Assembly: GCA_037045435.1 (NCBI GenBank)
Contig: JBAOID010000036.1
Coordinates: 1 to 24,592, forward strand
DNA: 24,592 bases
Reading direction: 5' to 3'
Source of the DNA: CBDUEF01 sp018063485
GTDB lineage: Bacteria; Pseudomonadota; Alphaproteobacteria; Rhodobacterales; Rhodobacteraceae
Position numbers and translations under genes: made by a program. The notes under the pieces were generated by a model that saw nothing but the letters and a program-made list of their open reading frames with translations, did no database searches and had not been told where the DNA came from. Of this stretch, positions 1 to 8,056 are shown in pieces (the stretch's first letter is position 1; the number at the start of each line of letters is the position of its first letter).

Positions 1-165
1 AAAACACTTATCAATGAAGTTTTTTGCCCGCCCCAATAATTACAGGGAAATTTGATCAATCCCCCTGTCGGGGCGGGGCTGCAAACCCTGCGTTTGCCCC
101 TCCCCCCCACAAAATCGCCCCGAATCTTGTGGGCGGCGGGAGCCTGCTTTCGCCCTTACCTGCCC
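1..165. other. Gene-free left edge with small hairpins
   Basis: No convincing coding frame is seen. The stretch lies downstream of the leftward amidohydrolase gene and holds two short inverted repeats: GCAAAC at 81-86 with GTTTGC at 92-97, and CCCACAA at 106-112 with TTGTGGG at 127-133. Either could fold in the 3' end of that transcript. Neither is followed by a T-run on the minus strand, so an intrinsic terminator is possible but not shown. Confidence 0.35.
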
Positions 166-1827
166 TCAATTCACCGCTTCGGTCTGATAGGTGATGCGGC
201 CACCGGCAATTGTCAGGGCGATTCCCGTGGCGCCGATACGTTCCGGGGGAATCGCCTCGATATCACCGTCAATCAGCACCAGATCGGCCGCCAGACCTGC
301 GCGCAAGATGCCGGTCTGATCCTCCATATGTGCGGCCCATGCGCCCCCGGCCGTATAGGCATAAAGCGTCTCCATCAGACCCAGCCGCTCATCATGCGCG
401 CCCTTGAAGGGGGCGCGCGTCACTGCCGCCTGAATCCCCCGCAACACAGACACATCCGTCACCGGCCAATCGCTGGCATAGGCGATCCTTGCCCCCGCAT
501 CGCGCAGGGATTTCCATTGATAGGCATCCACCCAGCGTTCGGGATAAAACAGCGCCTCCATAGAGGAGAGCGGGAAATCCATCACTCCCGGCGCGTGCGG
601 CGGCTGCACGCTCGCCGTGATGCCCAAAGCCCCAAGCCGTGCCACATCGGCGCGGTCGATCAACTCGATATGCTCGATCCGGTGGCGCATGTCGCGAAAG
701 CCGTTCGCCTGACCCGCCGCTTCATAGCCGTCAATCGTGGTCTGCACCGCTCCGTCGCCAATCGCATGAACCGCAATCTGCAGGCCCCGCCGGTCAATCT
801 CGACGCAAATTGCCTTGAATCGCTCGGGTTCAAACAGCGGCTCGCCCCGCGCGGAGGTGCCGGGGTAATCATGCAGCATATAAGCTGTGCGGCTGTCGAC
901 CACCCCGTCCATGAACATCTTCACAAAGCCGCAGCTTAGCCATTCACCGTTAAACTCGGTTGTCATGGCAGACGCCCGCTCCAACTCGGCCAGATCCATA
1001 TGCGGCTTGAAATGGAACGGCACCTTGACCCGCGCCGTCAGCCGCCCTTCATCCGCCATTTCAGATAAAAGCACACAGGTGTAGCGGTTACCGTCCATAT
1101 TCACCATTGAGGTGATGCCATGAGCCGCGCAATGCGCCAGCCCCGCCGCGATCTTGTCTTTGTCGCGCGCCCGCTGCGCGGTATCCGGCCAGGGCGTTGG
1201 CTCGCCCCCGGTGGCAATGCCCAATTGCAGATGTGCTTCCCCGCCCAGCGCCAGAATGGGGCCAAAGGCCTCAAACTCGCGCAACTCACCGCTGGCGGTG
1301 CCATCCGACCCCATCACCACCTCATGCCCATGCGGCATCACCGCGCCTTGCAAAATTCCTGCCGCGGTCAAAGCCGCCGTATTGGCCCAAACCGTATGAT
1401 GATCAGGTGACATCATAGCAATCGGGCGATCCGCAATCACCCGGTCCAGATCATGCCGCGTTACCGGCGCGTCCAGAATCTCGTAGCTCGCGCCCTGTGC
1501 CATCAACAACGCCGCAGCCGGGTTTGCCGCTGCATAGCCTTCGAACGCCGCCTTCAGCGCCGCAAACCCGTGCACACCGCCAAGCTGCAACTGCGTCAGC
1601 TCTGATCCACCCAGCACCAGATGCAAATGGCTTTCGACAAAGCCCGGCAGCAGACTGCGCCCGCCCGCATCAATTTCCCTGCACCCTGCCCCCGCCAAAG
1701 CGCGGATTTCGGCGGTGCTGCCGACCGCCAGGATCCGCCCTGCCGCCATGGCCACCGCCTCGGCGCGCGGATGCTGCGCATCCATCGTCAAAACCTTCGC
1801 ATTCGTGATGATCAACTCGGCTTGCAT
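166..1827 (-). CDS. Amidohydrolase family 3 protein (YtcJ-like metal-dependent hydrolase)
   Basis: A 553-residue cytosolic metal-dependent hydrolase of the amidohydrolase superfamily (amidohydro_3 type, the group containing YtcJ and N-substituted formamide deformylase). Seen directly: an N-terminal strand region (residues 1-60), the HLH metal motif at 67-69 in FVESHLHL, VKMFMDG near 302-308, HAIGDG near 354-359, RHRIEH near 381-386 and the late metal-binding Asp in ASDWPV near 452-456. These are in family order, and the length is normal for the family. The frame is open 44 codons further upstream, but the ATG at 1827 is preferred: it has GGAG six bases upstream and begins directly with the conserved fold (QAELIITNAKVLTMD). 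The gene is divergent from the bactofilin gene. The substrate cannot be read from sequence; a C-N bond of an amide, carbamate or cyclic compound is the family expectation. Confidence 0.93.
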   Translation of the reverse strand: MQAELIITNAKVLTMDAQHPRAEAVAMAAGRILAVGSTAEIRALAGAGCREIDAGGRSLLPGFVESHLHLVLGGSELTQLQLGGVHGFAALKAAFEGYAAANPAAALLMAQGASYEILDAPVTRHDLDRVIADRPIAMMSPDHHTVWANTAALTAAGILQGAVMPHGHEVVMGSDGTASGELREFEAFGPILALGGEAHLQLGIATGGEPTPWPDTAQRARDKDKIAAGLAHCAAHGITSMVNMDGNRYTCVLLSEMADEGRLTARVKVPFHFKPHMDLAELERASAMTTEFNGEWLSCGFVKMFMDGVVDSRTAYMLHDYPGTSARGEPLFEPERFKAICVEIDRRGLQIAVHAIGDGAVQTTIDGYEAAGQANGFRDMRHRIEHIELIDRADVARLGALGITASVQPPHAPGVMDFPLSSMEALFYPERWVDAYQWKSLRDAGARIAYASDWPVTDVSVLRGIQAAVTRAPFKGAHDERLGLMETLYAYTAGGAWAAHMEDQTGILRAGLAADLVLIDGDIEAIPPERIGATGIALTIAGGRITYQTEAVN

Positions 1828-2051
1828 TTGCGCTCCATTCTGCCCGACACCCCGCAACGTCGGGCTGTATCTTTGCCGCTCCCGCAGCATTTGATTGATT
1901 CTTTGCCCCATATGATCAAATCCACGCGCGCTTGTCAGCCGATGCTTGGGCACATTCACGCTTTCCCGCAGGCGCGGGCTTGACCAATGCGCGCCCTTGG
2001 GCCCTTATCCCCCAAAGGCCTCTTGCATTGACCCCCAACAGGGAAACCAAA
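1828..2051. promoter_or_regulatory. Divergent intergenic region, amidohydrolase / bactofilin
   Basis: This 224-bp gap lies between two divergent start codons, so it should hold promoters for both genes. I could not pick out a convincing -35/-10 pair for either. The open frames across it are extensions of the two flanking genes. A Shine-Dalgarno-like AGGGAAA sits just before the bactofilin ATG. Confidence 0.4.
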
Positions 2052-2426
2052 ATGTTTTCGAAAACTGCCGAACCCTCGATGCCCCCGACTCGTCCAACCA
2101 CGGCTCCGGCCAGTTCCCACCGTTCAACCCTTGCGCCCGATATCAAGATCACCGGGGAAATCAGTTCAACCGGCACCATCGAAGTTCTGGGCGAGATTGA
2201 CGGCAGCGTCACGGCCAGCACCCTGATCGTTGGGGCCGAGGGCAGGATCGCGGGCACGGTTTCGGCCGAGACTGTCGAAGTCAAAGGTCGGCTTGATGGC
2301 CAGGTGTCGTGCCGCAGCTTTACCCTGCGCGCAGCGGCTCAGGTCACGGCAGATGTGAACTATACCACGCTGGTGATCGAAAACGGTGCCAGGATCGAAG
2401 GGCGTTTCACCCTCGGCAAGCCATAA
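2052..2426 (+). CDS. Bactofilin (polymer-forming cytoskeletal protein)
   Basis: A 124-residue bactofilin (DUF583 fold). Bactofilins form nucleotide-independent filaments that act as membrane-associated scaffolds for cell-wall or polarity proteins. Seen directly: a disordered Ser/Pro/Thr-rich N-tail (residues 1-27), then a run of short beta-helix repeats with Gly/Val periodicity (DIKITGEISSTGTIEVLGEI, then VEVKGRLDGQVSCRSF) to near the C-terminus. The frame is open upstream to 1932, but the ATG at 2052 follows AGGGAAA at good spacing and starts the typical tail. It is convergent with the thioesterase gene, with only 10 bp between their stops. The precise cellular role is not deducible here. 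Confidence 0.92.
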   Translation: MFSKTAEPSMPPTRPTTAPASSHRSTLAPDIKITGEISSTGTIEVLGEIDGSVTASTLIVGAEGRIAGTVSAETVEVKGRLDGQVSCRSFTLRAAAQVTADVNYTTLVIENGARIEGRFTLGKP

Positions 2427-2436
2427 AGCGCTGGCC

Positions 2437-2847
2437 CTAACGCGGTGGGATCGAAAAGGTCAGGCTGGCGCGCGCCGCTGGCTCTGACTGCCCCTCGCTA
2501 TGGATCAACACATCGCCCACCGCCAAAACCCGCCCCAGCTTCAACACCCGCGCCTCGGCCAGCAGATCGGCCCCGGCGGCAGGTTTGCGCATGAAATCCA
2601 CCGATCCGCTGGTGGTCACCGTCAGCGCCTTGGGGCCGATCCGCGCCAGAATTGCCAGATACATCGCCACATCGGCAAGGCTGAAAATCGCTGTGCCCGA
2701 CACCGTACCACCGGGGCGCAGATGCCGCTCGGCCACCTTCAGCCGCAGGCACAGCCCCGCCTCATCGGCGCGCTCAACGCTGAAATCCGCCGCGGCCTGC
2801 CCGTATTCACGCGCCATGAACGCCTGCAACTCGGCCACTGTCATCAT
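2437..2847 (-). CDS. PaaI-type hotdog-fold thioesterase
   Basis: A 136-residue single hotdog-domain protein of the PaaI/acyl-CoA thioesterase group, expected to hydrolyse small acyl-CoA or aryl-CoA thioesters in the cytosol. Seen directly: RPGGTVSGTAIFSLADVAMY at about residues 44-63 matches the family's helix region with the conserved G and catalytic-side Asp, followed by the paired strand segment SGSVDFMRKPAAGADLLAEA. Its start lies 9 bp after the carboxypeptidase stop, and two adjacent ATGs (2847, 2844) are possible. It is the last gene of the apparent ctaA-carboxypeptidase-thioesterase operon. No partner or substrate is indicated by context. Confidence 0.88.
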   Translation of the reverse strand: MMTVAELQAFMAREYGQAAADFSVERADEAGLCLRLKVAERHLRPGGTVSGTAIFSLADVAMYLAILARIGPKALTVTTSGSVDFMRKPAAGADLLAEARVLKLGRVLAVGDVLIHSEGQSEPAARASLTFSIPPR

Positions 2848-2856
2848 GGCTGCACC

Positions 2857-4336
2857 CTACAGCCCATAAAGTGCGCCGAACTTGGTTTCCAGATAGTCCA
2901 GCAACGGTGCCTCGCTTGGCTCAAACCCGCAAGCCGCGGCAATCGTCTGCTGCGGCTGGCGCAATCCCCCATGCCGTTGCAGGTTTTCGCGCAGCCAGCC
3001 CGTCGCCCCGCCAGTCTCGCCCCGCGCCAATTGCGCATCCAGATCCGGCACCGCTGCCCACATTGCCTTGTTCAGACAGCCCGCATAGACATTGCCCAAT
3101 GTATAGGTCGGGAAATAGCCAAACAGACCCACCGACCAATGCACATCTTGCAACACGCCATGGCTGGGCTTGTCCACCGCCACGCCGAAATCGGCGGCAA
3201 ACCGATCATTCCATGCCGCCTCCAGATCGCCCACGGCCAGATCGCCGCGCATCAAGGCGCGCTCAAGATCAAAGCGCATCATGATATGCAGGTTGTAATG
3301 CACCTCGTCGGCCTCGGTGCGGATATAGCCCGGTGCCACCCGGTTCACCGCCCGGTAGAACCCATCCGCCGAGCCCACATTCAACGCCCCGAACCGCTCG
3401 ACCATCTGACCATAAAGCCAGCCGGTAAACGCCGCCCCGCGCCCGATCTGGTTTTCATAAATCCGGCTCTGGCTTTCATGCACGCCCATGGAAACGCCAT
3501 GCCCCAAAGGCGTCATCGCATAATCGCGGTCAATCGCCAGCTCATAGCTGGAATGGCCAACCTCGTGGATCGTCGAATAGAGACAGTTGAACGGATCGGC
3601 CTCAACCACCCGCGTGGTGATCCGGCTGTCGTCGCCGCCGCCCGAGGAAAACGGATGCACCGCCAGATCCATCCGCCCCCGGCTCCAGTCATAACCAAAG
3701 GCCCCCGCCACATCGCGCGCCAGCCGCAACTGCGCCTCTTGCGCGAAATGACCCTCCAACTTCGCAGGCATGGGCCGCGCCAACACCTTCTCGCGCAGGG
3801 CCACCAGTCGCGGCCGCATCGCGCTCGAACATCCCGCCCAAGGACTCGGCCGAAGCCCCCGGTTCGTAATCATCAATCAACGCGTCATAAGGATCGCCGC
3901 CCTCGGCCAGACATTCCGCCTCGCGCCGCTTCAGCGCCACCACTTCGGCCAGCGTTGGCAGGAAATCCGCCACCCGGTCCGCCGCCCGCGCCGCCGCCCA
4001 GACGCCTTGCGCAACCGAGGTCAACCGCGCCAAAGCCTGCGCCAGATCAGCCGGCACCTTGACCGAGCGCCGATATGACCGCTCGATATGAAGCAACTGC
4101 GCCGCCGCCACCACATCAACGCCCTCGGCATCGGCCAACCATTGCGCGATCTGCGGATCGGTGCGGCGCGCATGCAAGACGCCCTCCATCGCGGCCATCT
4201 CCTCGCCGCGCTGATCGGCAGCGGCGCGCGGCATCATGGTTTCCTGATCCCAGCCCAACCGCTCGGCCACCTTGCCCAGCGCTTCGGTCTGGCGAACATG
4301 CGCCATCAACTCGTCATAAGCTGCATTGTTCTTCAT
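2857..4336 (-). CDS. Carboxypeptidase Taq-type metallopeptidase (M32), frame broken near 3822
   Basis: A zinc metallocarboxypeptidase of family M32, which removes C-terminal residues from peptides in the cytosol. It is read in two frames: residues 1 to about 171 from ATG 4336 (strong GGAGGG upstream) end in GGMFER, and the match continues one frame over with MRPRLVALREKV to the stop at 2857. Joined, it is about 493 residues, the normal family size. Seen directly: the zinc motif HEVGH in TIHEVGHSSYE near residue 256 and the downstream HESQSRIYEN motif near 285, both diagnostic of M32. The break is one extra base at about 3820-3823; a consensus error is more likely than a dead gene because both halves are fully conserved. 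Its ATG overlaps the ctaA stop (ATGA), suggesting translational coupling. Confidence 0.9.
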
Positions 4337-5504
4337 GCCGTTCCCTCCCGGATCGAACCCGCCATCGGATAGGCCGACAAATGCCGCGCCCGGATGATCA
4401 AAACCCACAGCAACACCGCACCGAATTGATGGGTTAGCGCCACATGCACCTGCGCCGCCGTCAGGGCGGTGAAAACCCCCAATACGATCTGCACCACCAC
4501 CATCAAGATCACCGCATGATAGGCCCGCCGCGTCGCGAAATGGCCCGATTTGCGCCCGCGCAGCCAAACCACCACCGCGAAAGCCGCCACCAGATAGCCC
4601 ACCATCCGATGTACAAACTGCACCAGACCGGGGTTTTCAAAGAAGGCCGTCCACAGCGCCTTGGTGCCGCCTGCCCCATCGGGCACATAAAACGCATCCG
4701 CCGGAAAGAACTGCCCGTTCATCAAGGGCCAGGTCGGAAAGCCCCGGCCCGCGTCTATCCCGGCAACCAAAGCCCCCAGCAATATTTGCAAGAATACCAG
4801 ATGCATCAGCCCGGTCGATAGCCCCACCAGCTTGCGCTCGCCCGCCCGGCGCGCCACCAGAAGATCGGTCTCGCGTCGCGACAGCAAGAACACATCGCCC
4901 GCAATCAGCCCCAAAGATCACAAAGGCCAGCCCCAGATGCGTCGCCAGCCGGTATGAGGCCACCGAGATCATCGCGCCCTCCAGCCCGACTCGACACCAT
5001 CCACCAGCCAATCGCGCCCTGCACACCGATCAAAACGCCCACCGCCAACAACCGCCGGTGCCAGCCCTGCGGGATTTTTCCGGCCAACCAAAAGCCCAAG
5101 AACCCCAGCACCCAAACCGTCCCGATGGTGCGCCCAAGCTGCCGATGCCCCCATTCCCACCAAAAGATGCTTTTGAACGCCTCAAGCGTCATGCCGTTGT
5201 TCATCAACTGATATTGTGGGCTGGCCTGATATTTGGCGAATTCCGCCGCCCAGGCCACCTCATTCAGCGGCGGAATCGCCCCGGAAATCGGCTTCCATTC
5301 GGTGATCGACAGCCCCGAGTCCGTCAACCGCGTCAACCCGCCCACCGCGATCATCACCACCACCAGCAAGAACAGCACCACCAGCCACAGCCGGATCCCG
5401 CGCCGTGCGCCCTTCTTGCGCCCGTCAATCAACCCGCCCGCAGGCATTGGCCGCGCGGCACCTTGCGCGCCAACCTCTTCAAAAATGTTGCGCTTGCCCG
5501 CCAT
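4333..5504 (-). CDS. ctaA: Heme A synthase, COX15/CtaA family, two frame breaks
   Basis: An integral inner-membrane enzyme that oxidises the C8 methyl of heme O to a formyl group, giving heme A for aa3-type cytochrome oxidase. ATG 5504 has GGAG eight bases upstream; joined length is about 390 residues, typical of the alphaproteobacterial family. Seen directly: the N-terminal RLWLVVLFLLVVVMIAVGG membrane helix followed by GLTRLTDSGLSITEWKP, WWEWGHRQLGRTIG with the heme-region His, then in the third frame VQFVHRMVGYL and HVALTHQFGA with further His ligands, and about eight hydrophobic segments. Three frames are needed: shifts lie near 4988 (extra base in AGTCGGG) and in the four-base C run at 4909-4912. 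Expected junction peptides (YRLATHLGLAFVIFG) are intact, so sequence error is likely. It is the first gene of a three-gene operon. Confidence 0.92.
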
Positions 5505-5639
5505 CCCAACCGCTCCATGATCCGTTGCGCCGGACACTAGGCCGCCCCCCCGCCTGCTTCAAGGGCCAGACCATCAAAGTTCCGCGCCTTTCGCGCCCAA
5601 AGGTCATCGCATTGCGCCCTTGGATCTTTGTCCACCTGA

Positions 5640-6381
5640 CTAATCGTCGCCTTGGCCGCGCAACCGATAGGCAATCTGGCGCAGCATCCCGTGAAAGGTC
5701 TGAACCTCGGCCTTGGTCAGCCCCAACCGCGCCCACATATTGCGCAAACTGGCTTTCATCCCCTCAATCTTGGCCTCGGGATAGAAAAACCCCGCCGCCG
5801 ACAGCCGCTCTTCAAAGTGATCGCCCAGCTTTTCCACCTCGATCTGGCTGGCAAACTCGGTCCGCGCCATTTCCTGCACAATCGCCTGCGACGGGCTCCA
5901 CCTGCCGCCGCCATTCATAGCCCAGCAACAACACGCATTGCCCCAGATTGAGCGAGGGAAACTCAGGGTTGACCGGCACCGTCACAATCGCATTGGCCAG
6001 CACGACATCCGTGTTTTCCAAACCCGCCCGCTCCGGCCCGAACAAAACCCCCACCTTCTTGCCCGCCGCACTCAAAGCCCGCGCATGGTCCATCGCGGCC
6101 TCTGGCGAATAGACCGGCTTGGTCAACTCGCGCCCCCGCGCCGTGGTGGCAAAGATGAAATCGCAATCGCCAATCGCCTGCGGCACCGTCTCGAATATCC
6201 CGGCGTGATCCAACAGCCGCCCCGCCCCCGAGGCCATCGCATTCGCCTTCGGATTGGGCCAGCCATCGCGAGGATCAACAATCCGCATCCGCTCCAGCCC
6301 GAAATTGAGCATCGCCCGCGCCGCGGCCCCGATGTTCTCGCCCATCTGCGGGCGCACAAGGATAAAGACCGGAGGGATCAT
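5640..6381 (-). CDS. trmJ: TrmJ-like SPOUT RNA methyltransferase, frame broken near 5885
   Basis: A SAM-dependent 2'-O-ribose methyltransferase of the SpoU/TrmH class, most like TrmJ, which methylates position 32 of some tRNAs. Seen directly: the N-terminal FILVRPQMGENIGAAARAML motif, the central GVLFGPERAGL motif and the trefoil-knot signature VPVNPEFPSLNLGQ. The second frame supplies a C-terminal region (EMARTEFASQIEVEKLGDHF) that ends at 5640, giving about 247 residues. One extra base in a GG pair near 5885-5886 separates the frames, just after WRRQVEPVA; undoing it gives an uninterrupted family-like sequence. The upstream ribosome-binding site is weak. The gene is divergent from the thiE-like gene. 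TrmJ is preferred over other SpoU members because of the C-terminal extension, but the exact target base is inferred. Confidence 0.85.
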
Positions 6382-6505
6382 GGCTAAACCTGACTGACTG
6401 CGCAGCCTGATACGCCAGCCCCTGCCCCAAGACAAGCAAACCGCCGCCAATGGTCAAGCCCGAATTTCTGCACTATGACGGAACCAACCGCCCAAGGAGC
6501 CCCAA

Positions 6506-7126
6506 ATGGCCGAATCCACTCGCCCGCAGATCACATTGATCACCCCCCCGGCCTTTGAGCTTGAGGTCTTCCCCGATCAACTGGCCAAAGTGCTGGATGC
6601 AGTCGACATCGCCTGCCTGCGCCTGTCACTTGCCAGCCGCGACGAGGATCTGATCGCCCGCGCCGCCGATGCCTGCCGCGTTGTGGCCCATGCCCGCGAT
6701 GTGGCGATTGTGATCGAGAACCACGTCTTGATGGTTGAACGCCTTGGCCTTGATGGAGTCCATTTGACCGACGGCGCGCGTCAGGTCCGCAAAGTGCGCA
6801 AGGATCTGGGGGCCGATGCCATCGTCGGCGCCTATTGCGGCATCACCCGCCACGAGGGCATGAACGCCGCCGAGGCCGGCGCCGATTACGCGGCCTTTGG
6901 TCCGATCGGGGCAACCCCTCTGGGCAATGGCGAAAGCGTCGATTTCGATCTGTTCGAATGGTGGTCCGCCGTGATCGAAGTGCCGATCATCGCCGAGGGT
7001 GCGCTCACCCTCGAACTGATCGAACGCTTTGCCCCGGTCACCGATTTCTTCGGCATTGGCGAGGAAATCTGGGGCAGCGACACAGCCGAAGCCGCCCTGC
7101 GCGCCCTGATCGCCCCCTTGGGCTAG
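6506..7126 (+). CDS. Thiamine-phosphate-synthase-like (ThiE/TenI superfamily) protein
   Basis: A 206-residue TIM-barrel protein of the TMP synthase/TenI superfamily. AAGGAG precedes ATG 6506 at ideal spacing. Seen directly: early strand ITLITPP, the substrate-side segment GLDGVHLTDGARQVRKVRK, the GAYCGITRHEGMNAAEAGADY strand-helix pair, then YAAFGPIGATP and the late strand IIAEGAL. Classical ThiE has a Thr-x-Thr-Lys type loop after the GP(I/V)F segment; here it reads GPIGATPLGNGES. The protein may therefore be a divergent paralogue and not the main thiamin phosphate synthase. No other thiamin genes are nearby. Its stop codon TAG is the first three bases of the inverted-repeat element at 7124-7240, so the natural C-terminus may have been set by that element. 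Confidence 0.8.
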   Translation: MAESTRPQITLITPPAFELEVFPDQLAKVLDAVDIACLRLSLASRDEDLIARAADACRVVAHARDVAIVIENHVLMVERLGLDGVHLTDGARQVRKVRKDLGADAIVGAYCGITRHEGMNAAEAGADYAAFGPIGATPLGNGESVDFDLFEWWSAVIEVPIIAEGALTLELIERFAPVTDFFGIGEEIWGSDTAEAALRALIAPLG

Positions 7127-8056
7127 AGCGCGTCGCGTTAGACTGAATTCACCTCGCACCCCGAACGCGTTTGCTAAGGCAATCGCTGCCTCGGGTAGCA
7201 AGGGGAATACAGGTATCTGATTGAACGCAAGGCGCTCTAATCGGCCAAAGGATGGCCCCTGCCGGATCACCGCCTCGCAATGCGCGGCCAGAGCCTTGCG
7301 GTCGGGGAAATCCTCGACGGCAACTTCGGGGTGAAAGATCACCTCGACCCAACCCTGCCGCGCCATCGCCAGCGTGTGCAGCAAATGCGGCGCAAATTCC
7401 ATCGCGCCCCACCAGCCGTAAAACCGCGCATCCGCACCTTTGGGGGCGTGATAGACCACCGTTACCGGCTGGATATTCAGGATATGGTCCAATCCATGCG
7501 TGTAAAAAGCCGCAAACAGCGTCGATTTGAAGGGTAGAATTCGGATTGCATCGGTGCTTGTGCCTTCGGGAAAGAACATCAACCGGTGCCCACGGCGCAA
7601 CCGCTGCTCGAACACCTCTTGCTGGCGCTTGGCCTCACTGCCCTTTCGCGCGATGAACACAGTTCCCGTCGCCCGCGCCAACCAGCCGATCCCGGCCCAG
7701 TCACTCACTTCGGATTTTGCCACGAAATAGCCGCGCTGGGCTGCATTCAGGGCAAAAATATCCAACCATGAAGAATGATTGGCCACAATCGCCCCGCGAT
7801 GACGCATCGGTTTGCCAGAAATCACCAAAGGCATTTGCAATATCGGGAAAGCGGCGCGGCAGACAAATTGGGTCACAAACGGCGACAGCGGGCGCGTCGC
7901 CCCCCAGATGGGCCGCTCGATCAGCCGCACCGCCAGCAACACCAACAGGCTGCCATAGGTCAAAGTTCCCAAAACCCCGCCGCGCAGCAAAACCAGCAGC
8001 CAGCCCAGTGGCCCGATCCGTGGCAAATCCATCGGAACGTCACGCCAATCGCTCAT
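6626..8056 (-). CDS. olsA: Lyso-ornithine lipid O-acyltransferase (PlsC family) with repeat-derived C-terminal read-through
   Basis: A membrane-associated 1-acyl-glycerol-phosphate-acyltransferase-family enzyme. Next to olsB it is expected to add the second fatty acid to lyso-ornithine lipid. Seen directly: N-terminal hydrophobic helix LGWLLVLLRGGVLGTLTYGS, the catalytic NHSSWLD (H-x4-D) near residues 93-99, and the FPEGTSTD box near 177. The conserved domain ends near residue 272 at about 7241, a normal size. The open frame then passes without a stop through the 117-bp repeat (residues about 272-311) and antisense through the thiE-like gene to 6626, giving 476 residues. That tail has no family support. 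Start ATG 8056 overlaps the olsB stop (ATGA), indicating coupled translation. The true functional end may be close to 7241 in relatives lacking the repeat. Confidence 0.85.
   Translation of the reverse strand: MSDWRDVPMDLPRIGPLGWLLVLLRGGVLGTLTYGSLLVLLAVRLIERPIWGATRPLSPFVTQFVCRAAFPILQMPLVISGKPMRHRGAIVANHSSWLDIFALNAAQRGYFVAKSEVSDWAGIGWLARATGTVFIARKGSEAKRQQEVFEQRLRRGHRLMFFPEGTSTDAIRILPFKSTLFAAFYTHGLDHILNIQPVTVVYHAPKGADARFYGWWGAMEFAPHLLHTLAMARQGWVEVIFHPEVAVEDFPDRKALAAHCEAVIRQGPSFGRLERLAFNQIPVFPLLPEAAIALANAFGVRGEFSLTRRALAQGGDQGAQGGFGCVAAPDFLANAEEIGDRGKAFDQFEGERTLGDDRHFDHGGPPFEQIEIDAFAIAQRGCPDRTKGRVIGAGLGGVHALVAGDAAIGADDGIGPQILAHFADLTRAVGQMDSIKAKAFNHQDVVLDHNRHIAGMGHNAAGIGGAGDQILVAAGK
7124..7240. 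repeat. 117-bp element with inverted terminal repeats (MITE-like intergenic repeat)
   Basis: The left end reads TAGAGCGCgtcGCGTT and the reverse complement of the right end reads TTAGAGCGCcttGCGTT, so the ends form an inverted repeat broken only in a three-base spacer. The interior has no long open frame of its own. The element fills exactly the space between the thiE-like stop codon and the conserved part of olsA. Terminal inverted repeats, small size and no coding capacity suit a miniature or palindromic dispersed repeat. No clear target-site duplication is visible. Copy number elsewhere cannot be judged from this window. Confidence 0.7.

Noticed and set aside
43..67. 25-bp dyad around TTGATCAA near the left edge
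   Set aside because: Only the outer five pairs and a few inner ones match; too imperfect to call an operator.
52..939. Long plus-strand open frame opposite the amidohydrolase
   Set aside because: His/Arg/Pro-rich shadow of a strongly supported gene in GC-rich sequence.
2500..4062. 520-codon plus-strand open frame opposite the thioesterase and carboxypeptidase
   Set aside because: Low-complexity His/Pro/Gln composition, no domain, and fully antisense to conserved metallopeptidase sequence.
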